64,000 nucleotides of DNA from Roseibium sp. MMSF_3544 (GTDB lineage: Bacteria; Pseudomonadota; Alphaproteobacteria; Rhizobiales; Stappiaceae): assembly GCF_030732845.1 (NCBI RefSeq), contig NZ_JASHKA010000004.1:124001-188000 (forward strand). The letters are read 5' to 3'. The notes under the pieces were generated by a model. That model saw only the letters and a program-made list of their open reading frames with translations, made no database searches and was not told the DNA's origin. Shown here one piece after another: positions 43,382 through 51,706 of the stretch (position 1 is the first letter of the stretch; each line of letters starts with the position of its first letter). Made by a program: the position numbers and the translations under genes.

Positions 43382-44389
43382 TCAGCCCCCGTGCCGGATG
43401 CGTGGATCGATCAGCGGATAGATGAGGTCGACGAGAAAGACCGCAATAGCTGTCATGAGAATGATCACGAAGCTCACACCCTGGATCACGGGATAGTCCT
43501 GGGTCAGGATCGCATCGTAGAGAAGCTTTCCCATGCCCGGATAGGCAAAGATCCGCTCCACCAGCACCTGCCCCGCCACGAGGAGCCCGATTTTCAGGGC
43601 AAACGCCGTGATCTGGGGCAGAATCGCATTGCGGATCATGTAGCGGTAGAGAATGTAGCGGGGCTTCAGGCCCTTCGCCTTGGCAAGCGTTGTGTAATCC
43701 TCGCCTTGCACGGTGATCATCAGTCCGCGCATACCCAAGGCCCAGAAGCCGAAGGTCACAACGACGATGCTCATCGCCGGCAGGAAGCCGTGATAAAGTA
43801 CCGAGTTGATGAACGCGAACGTCCAACCCGGCTCCACATTCAGCCCATAGGGACCGGATAGCGGCAACCACCGGAGCTGCGTTGAAAACACATACATCAA
43901 CAGCAGCCCCGACAGGATCGGCGGGATCGAGGTGAACACCATGGCTGCGGGTATGGCGACTTTCCAGAGCCTGGGTGTGTGCTCCCAGACCATCAAGGCG
44001 CCGAGAAGATTGCCAATAACGAAGGTGATAATAAGCGAAATGAACATCAGCCCAAGGGTCCACGGCAAAGCGTAGCCGATCATGCTGGAAACCGGGGTCG
44101 GGAAGCTGGCCGTGGAGAGCCCGAAATCCAGGGTGAAACTGTTCACGATGTAGAGGAAGTACTGAACGATCAATGGCTGATCGAGGCCGAAGCTTTCGCG
44201 CAGCTGCTGCAGGATCGCCTCGGAGTTTTCGATTGTGCCACCGCCAGCCGCCATCCGGCCGAGCATCACATCAATTGGGTCAATCGGGCTCAGCCGCGGA
44301 ATAATCCAAATCAGCGTCGCCGCCACAAACACGGTCAAAAACAGCGTGAAAACGCGGTTCGTCAGATACGACAGCGGGATACGTCCCAT
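43382..44389 (-). CDS. ABC transporter permease (DppB/OppB type)
   Basis: Inner-membrane permease of 335 residues with six predicted transmembrane helices. It shows the OppB start (LTNRVFTLFLTVFVAATLIW), an extended periplasmic part after the first helix (LSPIDPIDVMLGRMAAGGGT) and the EAA-loop region YTTLAKAKGLKPRYILYRYM near 230. Ends with the helix FVIILMTAIAVFLVDLIYPL. It starts 67 bp after the PhyH dioxygenase and 5 bp before the DppC-type permease. Substrate class must be read from the operon, not from this protein. Confidence 0.93.
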   Translation of the reverse strand: MGRIPLSYLTNRVFTLFLTVFVAATLIWIIPRLSPIDPIDVMLGRMAAGGGTIENSEAILQQLRESFGLDQPLIVQYFLYIVNSFTLDFGLSTASFPTPVSSMIGYALPWTLGLMFISLIITFVIGNLLGALMVWEHTPRLWKVAIPAAMVFTSIPPILSGLLLMYVFSTQLRWLPLSGPYGLNVEPGWTFAFINSVLYHGFLPAMSIVVVTFGFWALGMRGLMITVQGEDYTTLAKAKGLKPRYILYRYMIRNAILPQITAFALKIGLLVAGQVLVERIFAYPGMGKLLYDAILTQDYPVIQGVSFVIILMTAIAVFLVDLIYPLIDPRIRHGG

Positions 44390-44455
44390 ATTTATCCTCC
44401 CTGGTATCTGCTAAGGCAGCCCTCGTTGGCGGAGCCATCCTGAAACTTCTGGTGG

Positions 44456-45223
44456 TCAGGCGGCCTCACCTGCCTTGTGCCGGGAAATCGTGTGGTTCCA
44501 GCCACGTAGGACCATCCGTTCATCCGGGTGCCGGTTGCCGTCCTCCACTTGGTCATGCCCCTCATAGAGTTGGCACAGGACGGTTTTGCGCGTTGCCTGA
44601 GACCGGTTCGGCATGGACCCGTGAAGCGTGAAGTAGTGAAAGAAAACAACGTCTCCGGCCTGGCATTCAACCGGGGTCGCGTTTTCAATCGGATACCGGT
44701 CAAGCGTGTCGTTCTTCCGGCGGCCGTCGGCCCCTTCAATCCGGCCGAGTTTATGAGACCCGGGATAAACGCGCAGACACCCCATTTCGTCGGTCGCGTC
44801 GCTGACGTGAACAATACCGGCGATCATGCTGTCGTGATTGGTCGGAAAATAAGGCCAATCCTGATGCATCGGGAACGGCGAACCATGTTCCGACGGCTTC
44901 TGAAAAAGCTTCGAGTGATGCAGGATGATGTCAGGCCCCAGTATCACCTCCGCGACATCCAGAAACCGCTGGTTCAAGAAGGCATTGAGCCACGTACGGG
45001 AGAATTTCTGCACATTGTGGGTATGCAGGATCATATCGCCCGTCTGCGCGATTTTATCCGTCTCACCGCCGTCCCATGTGGCATCGATCGCCTCGCCACT
45101 CACGGCGAGCTGGTGCACGATGCCGTCAAAATCGGTCTCAAGCGCGGCAACTTCCTCCGGCTGGAACACGCCTTTCGCGTGGTAGTAGCCGTGCTCGTCG
45201 AAAAATGCGCGGATGTCAGACAT
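44456..45223 (-). CDS. Phytanoyl-CoA dioxygenase (PhyH) family, Fe(II)/2-oxoglutarate oxygenase
   Basis: A 255-residue oxygenase with the jelly-roll iron triad: HxD in FPMHQDWPYF (His about 119, Asp about 121) and distal His near 200 in FFHYFTLHGSMPNRS, followed by an Arg (ATRKTVLC) that can bind 2-oxoglutarate. Bacterial PhyH relatives hydroxylate or demethylate diverse small molecules, so the substrate is open. The start at 45223 is favoured by GGGACA just upstream; the longer frame adds unrelated residues. It lies inside the importer operon, between the binding protein and the permeases, which ties its substrate to the imported compound. Confidence 0.9.
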   Translation of the reverse strand: MSDIRAFFDEHGYYHAKGVFQPEEVAALETDFDGIVHQLAVSGEAIDATWDGGETDKIAQTGDMILHTHNVQKFSRTWLNAFLNQRFLDVAEVILGPDIILHHSKLFQKPSEHGSPFPMHQDWPYFPTNHDSMIAGIVHVSDATDEMGCLRVYPGSHKLGRIEGADGRRKNDTLDRYPIENATPVECQAGDVVFFHYFTLHGSMPNRSQATRKTVLCQLYEGHDQVEDGNRHPDERMVLRGWNHTISRHKAGEAA

Positions 45224-45337
45224 CTGTTGTCCCTTCTGGCTTTGCGCATCGGGGCTAAAATAACCCGCCCCGATGCGTTGTGCTTTCAGATCCCACAAGG
45301 GACCTGCGCCGGTTCCCATCAGGGAACCCACGGCGCG

Positions 45338-47077
45338 TCAGTTCGCGCGTTCCAGGTTGTGAATGATCTGGTGGCCCGAGTTCCACCAATGGAAGGGGTG
45401 GTTGTAGTAGTTCTCATTCGATGGCCACCCGGTCCAGTAGGTCGTGTTCATCGGCAGGAGTTTGGCCGATTGCACCAACGGGATGAACGGCATCTCGGCG
45501 GCCATGTAGCCATAGGCCTCAGCCACCATGCCCGGGATCGCCGCATCGCCGAGCGCCATTCCTTCGAGCTGATCGACAATTTCCGAGTAACTCGCCGCCG
45601 CCGGGCTGTCCCAGCGCGCGGTGTTATTGAAGCCCGGGCTGCGCTCGCCGACCGGAACGACATCGGCAACCGTATACCGGCCCATCGAGGTCCAGGGCTC
45701 ATTGACCGAACCGCAGCTCAGCCAGGAATAGGTCATCTCGTAGCTGCCAAAAGGCAACACTTCGCCCCAGAAGACCGAGTTTTCGACGGGAACGGACCGG
45801 GCGTCGATACCGGCCCGTTGCAATTGCTCCACAATCATGTCGATTGTTCGGGTGTATTCGGTCGACGCCGAATTCACATGTATGGCGGCACTCAGCGTCT
45901 CGCCATCCTTCTCATAGTAGTCGCCATTGCGGGTCCAGCCCTCTGCCTCGATGAGCGCCTGGCCGGCAGCAACGTCAGCCGTTGGAGATAGGCCGTGTCC
46001 GGCTTCGACGACGGCGTCGATAAAGGGCGCCATCGACCCGTATTCGGCAAACATCGTCCTGGACGGGGTAGTCGCCCCTTCAACGGCGATATTCACGATC
46101 TGATTTCGGTCGATGATGTGGTTCACCGCCCGGCGCATGTTCGGGTTGTCCCAGGGGGCGACGGTGGTGTTGATCTCCATCTGGCGCGGGCACGGGTCGG
46201 CCGCAGCATACGGATACCCATCATGCCAGGTCATCACTGCCTGGTTTTGCGCTTTGATGGCTTCAAACGTGCCAACACTTACGTTTTGGGCGGCATCGAG
46301 CTGGTTTGTGGCCATCAGCTGGGCGCGGCTCTCCTCGCCTCCCGATTCAAGGAACACAACGCGTTGCGGTTCAGGTAAATCCTGAAACCCGGTCGCAGCT
46401 CCCCACCAACTGTCGTTGCGATCCCAGATCGCGCGGTTGGAGGCGGCCGAGGCGAATGTGTACGGGCCGGTTCCGACTGGCGGATAGAAGGTGAAGGTCG
46501 CGGGGTTTTCCTGCGCTGCCCAGATATGCTCCGGCATGATCAGAAAAGATCCGAAAATCCGAACGCCGAAGTTTTCAACGACAAATCGCGGATTTGGCGC
46601 ATTGAGTGTGAATTTGACTGTCAGATCATCGATCTTCTCGACGCCAGCAACCTGGCTGCGAAGCGTTGCGACCTCGCGCGCTGTCAGTTCTTCATTGGCT
46701 TTCGCCATCTCCACGGTAAAGACGACATCGTCGGCGTTGAATGCTTCGCCATCGGACCATGTCACCCCGTCCCGGAGCGTGATAGTGAATTCGGTTGAAT
46801 CGCCGTTGGCCTCGAAACCGGTGGCAAGCCATGGATCCAGTTCACCGGTGCCATAATTGAGGATGAACAGGGGTTCCCACATCGTTTGATGGGCGCCGTG
46901 CATTCGTCGGATGCCGGTGCCGTCGGTCATCCAATTAAAGTTTTCCGGATCCTGAATGGTGCGGTCCAGGTCGAAGATCACGGTGTCCTCGCGGGCCACA
47001 TCCTGGGCCACGGCTACTGCACTCAGCGCAAGTGTCGAGACCGCAGTGGTCATCAAATATTTGAGCGTTCCCGTCAT
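45338..47077 (-). CDS. ABC transporter substrate-binding protein (SBP_bac_5 family)
   Basis: Periplasmic receptor of the oligopeptide/oligosaccharide class, 579 residues, with a signal peptide (MTTAVSTLALSAVAVAQD). Family motifs are seen: FTITLRDGVTWSDGEAFNAD near 92, FYPPVGTGPYTFASA near 200 and the MRRAVNHIIDRNQIVN helix near 315. The C-terminal domain is rich in tryptophan (SSN.. WTGWPSNENYYNHPFHWWNS), which is compatible with sugar stacking. It is followed by a PhyH dioxygenase gene and then the permeases. The ligand is inferred to contain mannose because the last gene of the operon is an alpha-mannosidase. Confidence 0.92.
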   Translation of the reverse strand: MTGTLKYLMTTAVSTLALSAVAVAQDVAREDTVIFDLDRTIQDPENFNWMTDGTGIRRMHGAHQTMWEPLFILNYGTGELDPWLATGFEANGDSTEFTITLRDGVTWSDGEAFNADDVVFTVEMAKANEELTAREVATLRSQVAGVEKIDDLTVKFTLNAPNPRFVVENFGVRIFGSFLIMPEHIWAAQENPATFTFYPPVGTGPYTFASAASNRAIWDRNDSWWGAATGFQDLPEPQRVVFLESGGEESRAQLMATNQLDAAQNVSVGTFEAIKAQNQAVMTWHDGYPYAAADPCPRQMEINTTVAPWDNPNMRRAVNHIIDRNQIVNIAVEGATTPSRTMFAEYGSMAPFIDAVVEAGHGLSPTADVAAGQALIEAEGWTRNGDYYEKDGETLSAAIHVNSASTEYTRTIDMIVEQLQRAGIDARSVPVENSVFWGEVLPFGSYEMTYSWLSCGSVNEPWTSMGRYTVADVVPVGERSPGFNNTARWDSPAAASYSEIVDQLEGMALGDAAIPGMVAEAYGYMAAEMPFIPLVQSAKLLPMNTTYWTGWPSNENYYNHPFHWWNSGHQIIHNLERAN

Positions 47078-47131
47078 GAATTTCCTCCCTAGATTTTCAA
47101 CCTTGCAGACCCACTGGGGCGCCGCTGCAGG

Positions 47132-47815
47132 TCAGCTAACGTAGTCCATCACCAGAACCCTTGTTCCGTCCTCCGGCAGCTGGTCTTTTTGTATCACCGC
47201 CGTATGGTTGCAGGCGAAGTCTATTGCCTCATCCTTGAAATTCGCTAGAAAACTCTCGATCCACATCGTATTGCGCGGCCGGTAGGTCAGAGTCCGAAAG
47301 TGCATCGGAATGATGAGTTTGGGCTCGACTCGGTGGATCATTCTCATCAGATCGGGCAACTCGATGGTCAGGTATCCGCCGGCAAGCGCGAGAAGCACGT
47401 CGGTGTCCTTAAAAAAGTCGATTTGCGCGTCGGTAAGCGGATTGCCGACATCACCCATATGCGCAATCTTGAGCCCATCCAGTTCGAACCGGTACATACC
47501 GTTTTGACCTGGAACCTCATGTTCTGGATGATGATCCCACTCGGCCGCTTCAATGGCTTGAACGGTCAACCCTCCCGCGACGGCCGAACCCGTATCCTGA
47601 GCAACCTGCAGCGCATTGATCACCTGAGGGTCTCCCGGGATCAGATCCGCACGGCAATGCGCATCGTCGTCGTCGGATGAGATCACAACGACATCGGCGG
47701 TTTCCCGGATGGACGGGTATCCGACGCCTTCAGGCGTGTAAGGGTCCGTGATCACCGAAAACCCTGACTGATCAGTCAGCTTGAATGCGGCGTGACCAAA
47801 CCACGTTATTTGCAT
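47132..47815 (-). CDS. MBL-fold hydrolase-like protein with altered metal motif
   Basis: A 227-residue protein of the UPF0173-like metallo-beta-lactamase fold. Fold markers: start MQITWFGHAAFKLTD, a later LKIAHMGDVGNPLTDAQIDF near 130 and KLIIPMHFRTLTY near 175. The hallmark HxHxDH motif, expected after ADVVVI at residues 41-46, reads SSDDDDAHC, leaving only one Asp in register. Metal binding, if any, must use other residues. It lies 54 bp before the binding-protein gene and 42 bp after the second PhyH gene on the same strand, so it belongs to the mannosidase locus. It could be a lactonase or a non-catalytic member; the sequence does not decide. Confidence 0.85.
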   Translation of the reverse strand: MQITWFGHAAFKLTDQSGFSVITDPYTPEGVGYPSIRETADVVVISSDDDDAHCRADLIPGDPQVINALQVAQDTGSAVAGGLTVQAIEAAEWDHHPEHEVPGQNGMYRFELDGLKIAHMGDVGNPLTDAQIDFFKDTDVLLALAGGYLTIELPDLMRMIHRVEPKLIIPMHFRTLTYRPRNTMWIESFLANFKDEAIDFACNHTAVIQKDQLPEDGTRVLVMDYVS

Positions 47816-47857
47816 GTGTGCGGCCTCCGGACGGTCTGGATATGCGTGTTGCGGGGT

Positions 47858-48691
47858 TCAATTGTTTCCAACGACATGGGGGCTCGCCGTTTTGGTGATG
47901 TCATCATTGGTTGGCCTCGGATGATGGTTCCAGTGGCCGCTCGGGTCGGCCCCTCGGGCAACGATTGCCTCAACGCCGGTCGCCCAAGCCGGATCGATTA
48001 TCCGAACTTCCGGTGGGCAATAACGTAACGTCAGGCCACACCGCCGGCGCGCCGAAGTGTTCGGCTCCGAACCGTGAATTAGCATATCCGCATGGAGGGA
48101 GATCTGCCCCGCCTTCAAGCTGTTGGAGACCGGAGCCCCAAAGCGCTCGGCCTCTGCTATGCCTTTATGAAACACAGAGTTTTCGCCCATCGACGAGGTT
48201 TCGACAGCCCCCTTGTCGTGGCTACCTGGGATGAACCGCATGGCGGCGTTCTCCTCATCGACATCATCGATCGCCAGCCAAACCGTTACGGTTCTTGCCG
48301 GGCTCAGTCCCCAAAAGGATGCGTCCTGATGCCAGGGAACCCGCTTCGGATCGCCCGCACGCTTCGACAGGATCGCGCTAGCCCAACAGATAATGTTTCC
48401 GCCGATAATATCCTGAACAAGGTCAAGAATCCGCGGGTTAGTTGCAATGTCCCAGATCCCGGCCATACGTGCCTGATAACAATTGATACCATAGGCGCCG
48501 TCTGGCCCCAGATCCTCCATCAAGCGGTCAAAGTAGGCCCGGACACCGGCGATCTCCGGTGCGGTGAACACCTCGAAAGGCTGCACGAAACCGAGACGAT
48601 TGTATTGATCGATCTGAGCATCGGTGAGCCGGCGCGAACGGCCGAGTCTGGCCGGATGGAAACGAAGATCCATCTCCTCAAGCACGTCCAT
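47858..48691 (-). CDS. Second PhyH-family Fe(II)/2-oxoglutarate dioxygenase
   Basis: A 277-residue oxygenase, distinct from the other PhyH protein of this locus. The iron triad is present: HxD in VPWHQDASFWG near residue 121 and the distal His near 205 in HADMLIHGSEPNTSARRRCG, with the nearby Arg for 2-oxoglutarate. VWLAIDDVDEENAAMRFIPG and HDKGAVETS are typical. It is the first gene of the minus-strand locus and starts 135 bp from the divergent AraC gene, so the shared gap should hold the promoter. Two oxygenases in one importer operon suggest sequential oxidations of the same compound. Confidence 0.9.
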   Translation of the reverse strand: MDVLEEMDLRFHPARLGRSRRLTDAQIDQYNRLGFVQPFEVFTAPEIAGVRAYFDRLMEDLGPDGAYGINCYQARMAGIWDIATNPRILDLVQDIIGGNIICWASAILSKRAGDPKRVPWHQDASFWGLSPARTVTVWLAIDDVDEENAAMRFIPGSHDKGAVETSSMGENSVFHKGIAEAERFGAPVSNSLKAGQISLHADMLIHGSEPNTSARRRCGLTLRYCPPEVRIIDPAWATGVEAIVARGADPSGHWNHHPRPTNDDITKTASPHVVGNN

Positions 48692-48826
48692 TGGCCTGCG
48701 TCCTCCCCTTCACTTGTCTGAAATGCTAAGGGGCCAAGTCGAGCGGTGGCAGATCCGTGTTTGACAAAAACATGTACTTTATTGATCTTTGCCACAGGAG
48801 AGTTTAACGATCGGGAGTGTTCCTGA
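48692..48826. promoter_or_regulatory. Divergent promoter region of the mannosidase locus
   Basis: The 135-bp gap separates the PhyH gene (minus) from the AraC-type regulator (plus). AraC proteins commonly bind such gaps. A TTGACAAAAA at 48761-48770 followed by TACTTTATT resembles a -35/-10 pair for the regulator gene. I see no strong direct repeat. Confidence 0.4.
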
Positions 48827-49684
48827 GTGCGGCTGCCGCAGAAAATATACCGGATCGAGAACTACATCGGCGCGACGGACGCGTTCCATTTTGTACGTAA
48901 GGACCTGTCGGTCCAGCCGCCGGTGCTGGAGCATTGTCACGACTATTTCGAACTCATGCTGATTGAACAGGGACAGGCCTATCACTGGATCAATGGCGTC
49001 GAAGAACAGTTGACGGAAGGCCACCTCGTTTTCCTGCGTCCTTTGGACAGCCATGCATTGCAGGCCGTGCCCGGCACAGGCGCCCGGATCTTGAATGTCA
49101 TGTTCCGGAGCGAAACGGCCGAGCATTTGGTGACCCGGTATGCCGAAGAGTTGTCCGGCCGTTTTTTTTGGCAAAGCGGCCAATTGCCGGTGACGCTCAG
49201 ACTGAGGGGCCCGCAGCGAGAGCGGGCCGTGAACTCCCTTCTGACGCTCCAAACCAACCATCGCAGCCTGACGCGGATTGAGCACCTTCTTCTATCGATC
49301 ATGACCCACATGCTGGATGCTGGTGAGGTGATTGACGACCGAGCCCCGTCCTGGCTCCTGGAAGCATGCCGGGCCGTGCGTGAACCCCGGGTTTTCCGCC
49401 GGGGCGCAGCCGGCTTCAGCGAAGCCGCCGGCCGGAGCCAGGAACATGTCTGCCGTCAAACACGTCGCTATCTTGGACTGAGCCCGACTCAGTATGTGAA
49501 TCGCATCCGGATCCAGCATGCGGCAATGCTGCTGTCTTGCACAAACACGCCTTTGTCCGTCCTCGCGCTGGACTGCGGGTTCGAGAACTTGAGCTACTTT
49601 CATCGCCTCTTTTTGCAGCAGTATGGAACCACGCCTCACAGCTATCGCCTGCGCCACCGGCGTGTCATGATCGACAGCCACTAA
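48827..49684 (+). CDS. AraC-family regulator with N-terminal cupin-like sensor domain
   Basis: A 285-residue transcription factor, probably controlling the divergent mannosidase operon. Residues about 25-100 form a cupin-type sugar-sensing domain (EHCHDYFELMLIEQGQAYHW, GHLVFLRPLDSHALQAV, as in RhaS/AraC proteins). Residues about 185-280 carry two helix-turn-helix motifs (SQEHVCRQTRRYLGLSPTQY; LDCGFENLSYFHRLFLQQYG). The start is a GTG at 48827; a hydrophobic N-terminus is absent. The sensor type fits a carbohydrate or carbohydrate-derived inducer. Position is divergent, 135 bp from the first oxygenase gene. Confidence 0.9.
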   Translation: MRLPQKIYRIENYIGATDAFHFVRKDLSVQPPVLEHCHDYFELMLIEQGQAYHWINGVEEQLTEGHLVFLRPLDSHALQAVPGTGARILNVMFRSETAEHLVTRYAEELSGRFFWQSGQLPVTLRLRGPQRERAVNSLLTLQTNHRSLTRIEHLLLSIMTHMLDAGEVIDDRAPSWLLEACRAVREPRVFRRGAAGFSEAAGRSQEHVCRQTRRYLGLSPTQYVNRIRIQHAAMLLSCTNTPLSVLALDCGFENLSYFHRLFLQQYGTTPHSYRLRHRRVMIDSH

Positions 49685-50642
49685 CTTTTAGATTCCATTT
49701 TCGGATGTTCTTAGGAGGACAGCCCAATCAATGCATCAGCGATTGTTCGGGCAAAAATCGCAATGCTAGTACCCTGAATTCTCGCAAAGACGCGGGTGGT
49801 CATTTCGAAAATGCAGGGGCGTGATTAGTTGTTTGCGAAACCCCAATGGTAGAATTTGAAAGTAGTTATGTCCCATGGGCGAATGGGCAAGAGCCAAAGA
49901 ATGAACGCGCGATATCACTAATGCATTTGTTCATGTGGCTCTTCATGTTTCTGGCCGTCCTCTTATCAGATCTGGACCGTAGCGTTGAAAAAATGGGACG
50001 GCAAATTCGACATAATTGTAGTCAAGCCTGCCAGACCCAACGAGAAATGGCACGACGACGGCTCTCCTTACTCTGGAGATATGCAGCTTAGCGCTTTTGG
50101 CAATGAGACCACGAAGACGGTTGAACTTGGGGTTTGAACAGGTGCAGCGCGTTGGACCTGGACTACCCCATTTACACCGGCAGAGCGGATGGAACCAATC
50201 TCATTCATAACGCTGTTTGATTGGGATAAGAGTTCTCGGATTCAAGTAAAAGCGGACATTGGACCGCCCGATACGTTATGTCTGCTCAGGGCCGAAACCA
50301 ATCACCAACCTGATCCGCGTGAATGTCCGCTTCAAGAACTTTGTAAACATAATCCGCCAGACCGCTCCCGGCCCCAGACTAGATATGCTCCCTGTCCGCA
50401 TTGCGCCGCCATTCCGGTCGTTCACCGCATAGAAGCATGAGCTCGAAAGCAGACATTCAAATCTGATGCAGCAAATAGTGGGATGGGCGAGAACCGGGTG
50501 TTCGCTATATTGCGAACGAAGGTGCAGACGGGGGCCCAACGACCCAAAGCGCCGATATTAGCCTTGAAGTGCGGCATACCAAGCACGGTAAATGACTGGA
50601 ACGAGTCCAATTTTCCGTTCGAGCCATTGGCTTCAATGGCGA
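49685..50642. repeat. Gene-free stretch with repeat copy F and an inverted repeat
   Basis: About 960 bp without a convincing gene. AAGCGGACATT (50250-50260) and AATGTCCGCTT (50322-50332) form a perfect 11-bp inverted repeat. At about 50385-50475 lies repeat copy F (GCATTGCGCCGCCATTCCGG, TTCACCGCATAGAAGC, CGAAAGCAGACATTCAAAT), like copy E. A short frame at 49985-50137 reads WDGKFDIIVVKPARPNEKWH and could be a gene remnant. Nothing else is supported. Confidence 0.55.
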
Positions 50643-51101
50643 CTACAGGCTTCCGGTTTCTTCTTTCGCCAGCTCTTTAAGAACCACTAGGCTCACAAAT
50701 CCGTCGACAGGTGACTGAAACAGATAGGTGTCCGCAAAGTCGGAGAATGCCTCCATCGACTCACATTTCATGAACAACACGACATCTTCTTCTCCAGTGA
50801 CGGACCAGACACGTTCGACGTCGGGATGTTTGCCGAACCGTTTCATCAGCGTCCCGATTTGCTTCAGGTTTTGAGGATCAAAGCGGACCAGAACAAACAA
50901 TTGAACGCCCTTGCGCTTATAGATCGGGTTGATCACCGCAACTTCGCGTTCGATGGCGCCGATCTTTCTCAGACGCTGAAGACGACGCAAACACGCGGCC
51001 GACGACAATCCGATGGCTTCGGACAACTGATGGCCTGTCTGGCGCGCATCGACCTCGAGCAATGCGAGGATTTTCCGGTCAAAGCTATCGAGCTCTTCCA
51101 T
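50643..51101 (-). CDS. Lrp/AsnC-family transcriptional regulator
   Basis: A 152-residue regulator of normal size. The N-terminal winged helix-turn-helix is at about 5-55 (SFDRKILALLEVDARQTGHQ, LSSAACLRRLQRLRKIGAIE) and the RAM/AsnC ligand domain at about 70-145 (VLVRFDPQNLKQIGTLMKRF, VWSVTGEEDVVLFMKC). The ATG at 51101 has GGGGGAC just upstream; the longer frame is not needed. It is divergent from the DUF1127 gene, with 236 bp between starts, containing hairpins. Such proteins usually sense an amino acid; which one is not visible. Confidence 0.92.
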   Translation of the reverse strand: MEELDSFDRKILALLEVDARQTGHQLSEAIGLSSAACLRRLQRLRKIGAIEREVAVINPIYKRKGVQLFVLVRFDPQNLKQIGTLMKRFGKHPDVERVWSVTGEEDVVLFMKCESMEAFSDFADTYLFQSPVDGFVSLVVLKELAKEETGSL

Positions 51102-51265
51102 AAATTGTCCCCCAAATTCTTCCAATGCGAGATTTTCGCAGAAACACGAGAAACATGCGAAAAATTCGTTCCAAATGCGCCGCATTCGACGCCACCTCGT
51201 GAGCGCCCGCGCCTATAAACCGCTCAGGTTCACGAGATGAGCCTCATCACAAACCAACGAAATCA

Positions 51266-51309
51266 CCCTGAGATTCGCCCAGGGTCACCGTGGCATGCGG
51301 ATGCCACGG
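51266..51309 (+). promoter_or_regulatory. Two adjacent hairpins in the leader of the DUF1127 gene
   Basis: CCCTG (51266-51270) can pair with CAGGG (51280-51284). Next, CCGTGGCAT (51288-51296) pairs perfectly with ATGCCACGG (51301-51309) around GCGG. The second stem ends 28 nt before the start codon at 51338. It has no T-tract, so it may be a leader RNA structure or a protein-binding dyad. Confidence 0.5.
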
Positions 51310-51337
51310 ATTGAAAAGACATGGATTGGGAAACGTA

Positions 51338-51706
51338 ATGGAAACTGTGACTTACAGCCTGAAATTTGACTCGGCATCGCTCCCCAGACGCCTCAAGTTC
51401 CTGACATTCTTTGATGCCCTGAAGCGTTTCTTCCGCCTTCGGATCGCCAGCCCGGTCCAACGACTGCGCACCGCGACGGACTCCGTCGTTGAGGAACTGG
51501 CAGATATTGGTAAGGAGCGGCATGCAATCAAAACGCTCAGCCAAATGAGCGACTACGAGCTCGCCGACATTGGACTCAGCAGATCGGATTTGACCTCCGA
51601 AGGTTTAGCCGTTGCGGGTGCTAAGCGCGCGTTGAAGCAAGATTCGTTGGTAAGAGAAATCGCCTTGACCCGCTCAACTCGGGGGGCAATCGATCATGGA
51701 AATTAA
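51338..51706 (+). CDS. DUF1127 domain protein
   Basis: A 122-residue protein with one DUF1127 motif (LSQMSDYELADIGLSRSDL near residues 67-85), a short Arg/Leu-rich helix-loop found in many alphaproteobacterial small proteins; some act in stress or RNA-linked regulation, but none is firmly general. The N-terminal part (LPRRLKFLTFFDALKRFFRL) is basic and amphipathic. The length exceeds the usual 45-70 residues. Its last 11 bp overlap the STAS gene start, so the two are translationally coupled. Hairpins lie in its leader. Confidence 0.8.
   Translation: METVTYSLKFDSASLPRRLKFLTFFDALKRFFRLRIASPVQRLRTATDSVVEELADIGKERHAIKTLSQMSDYELADIGLSRSDLTSEGLAVAGAKRALKQDSLVREIALTRSTRGAIDHGN

Noticed and set aside
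44528-45991. A 487-codon plus-strand frame across the PhyH and binding-protein genes
   Set aside because: It lies opposite two recognisable genes and reads as an Arg/His-rich shadow with no domain.
49985-50137. Short coding-like frame (WDGKFDIIVVKPARPNEKWH)
   Set aside because: No start codon or ribosome site, no recognised family, and only about 50 codons.
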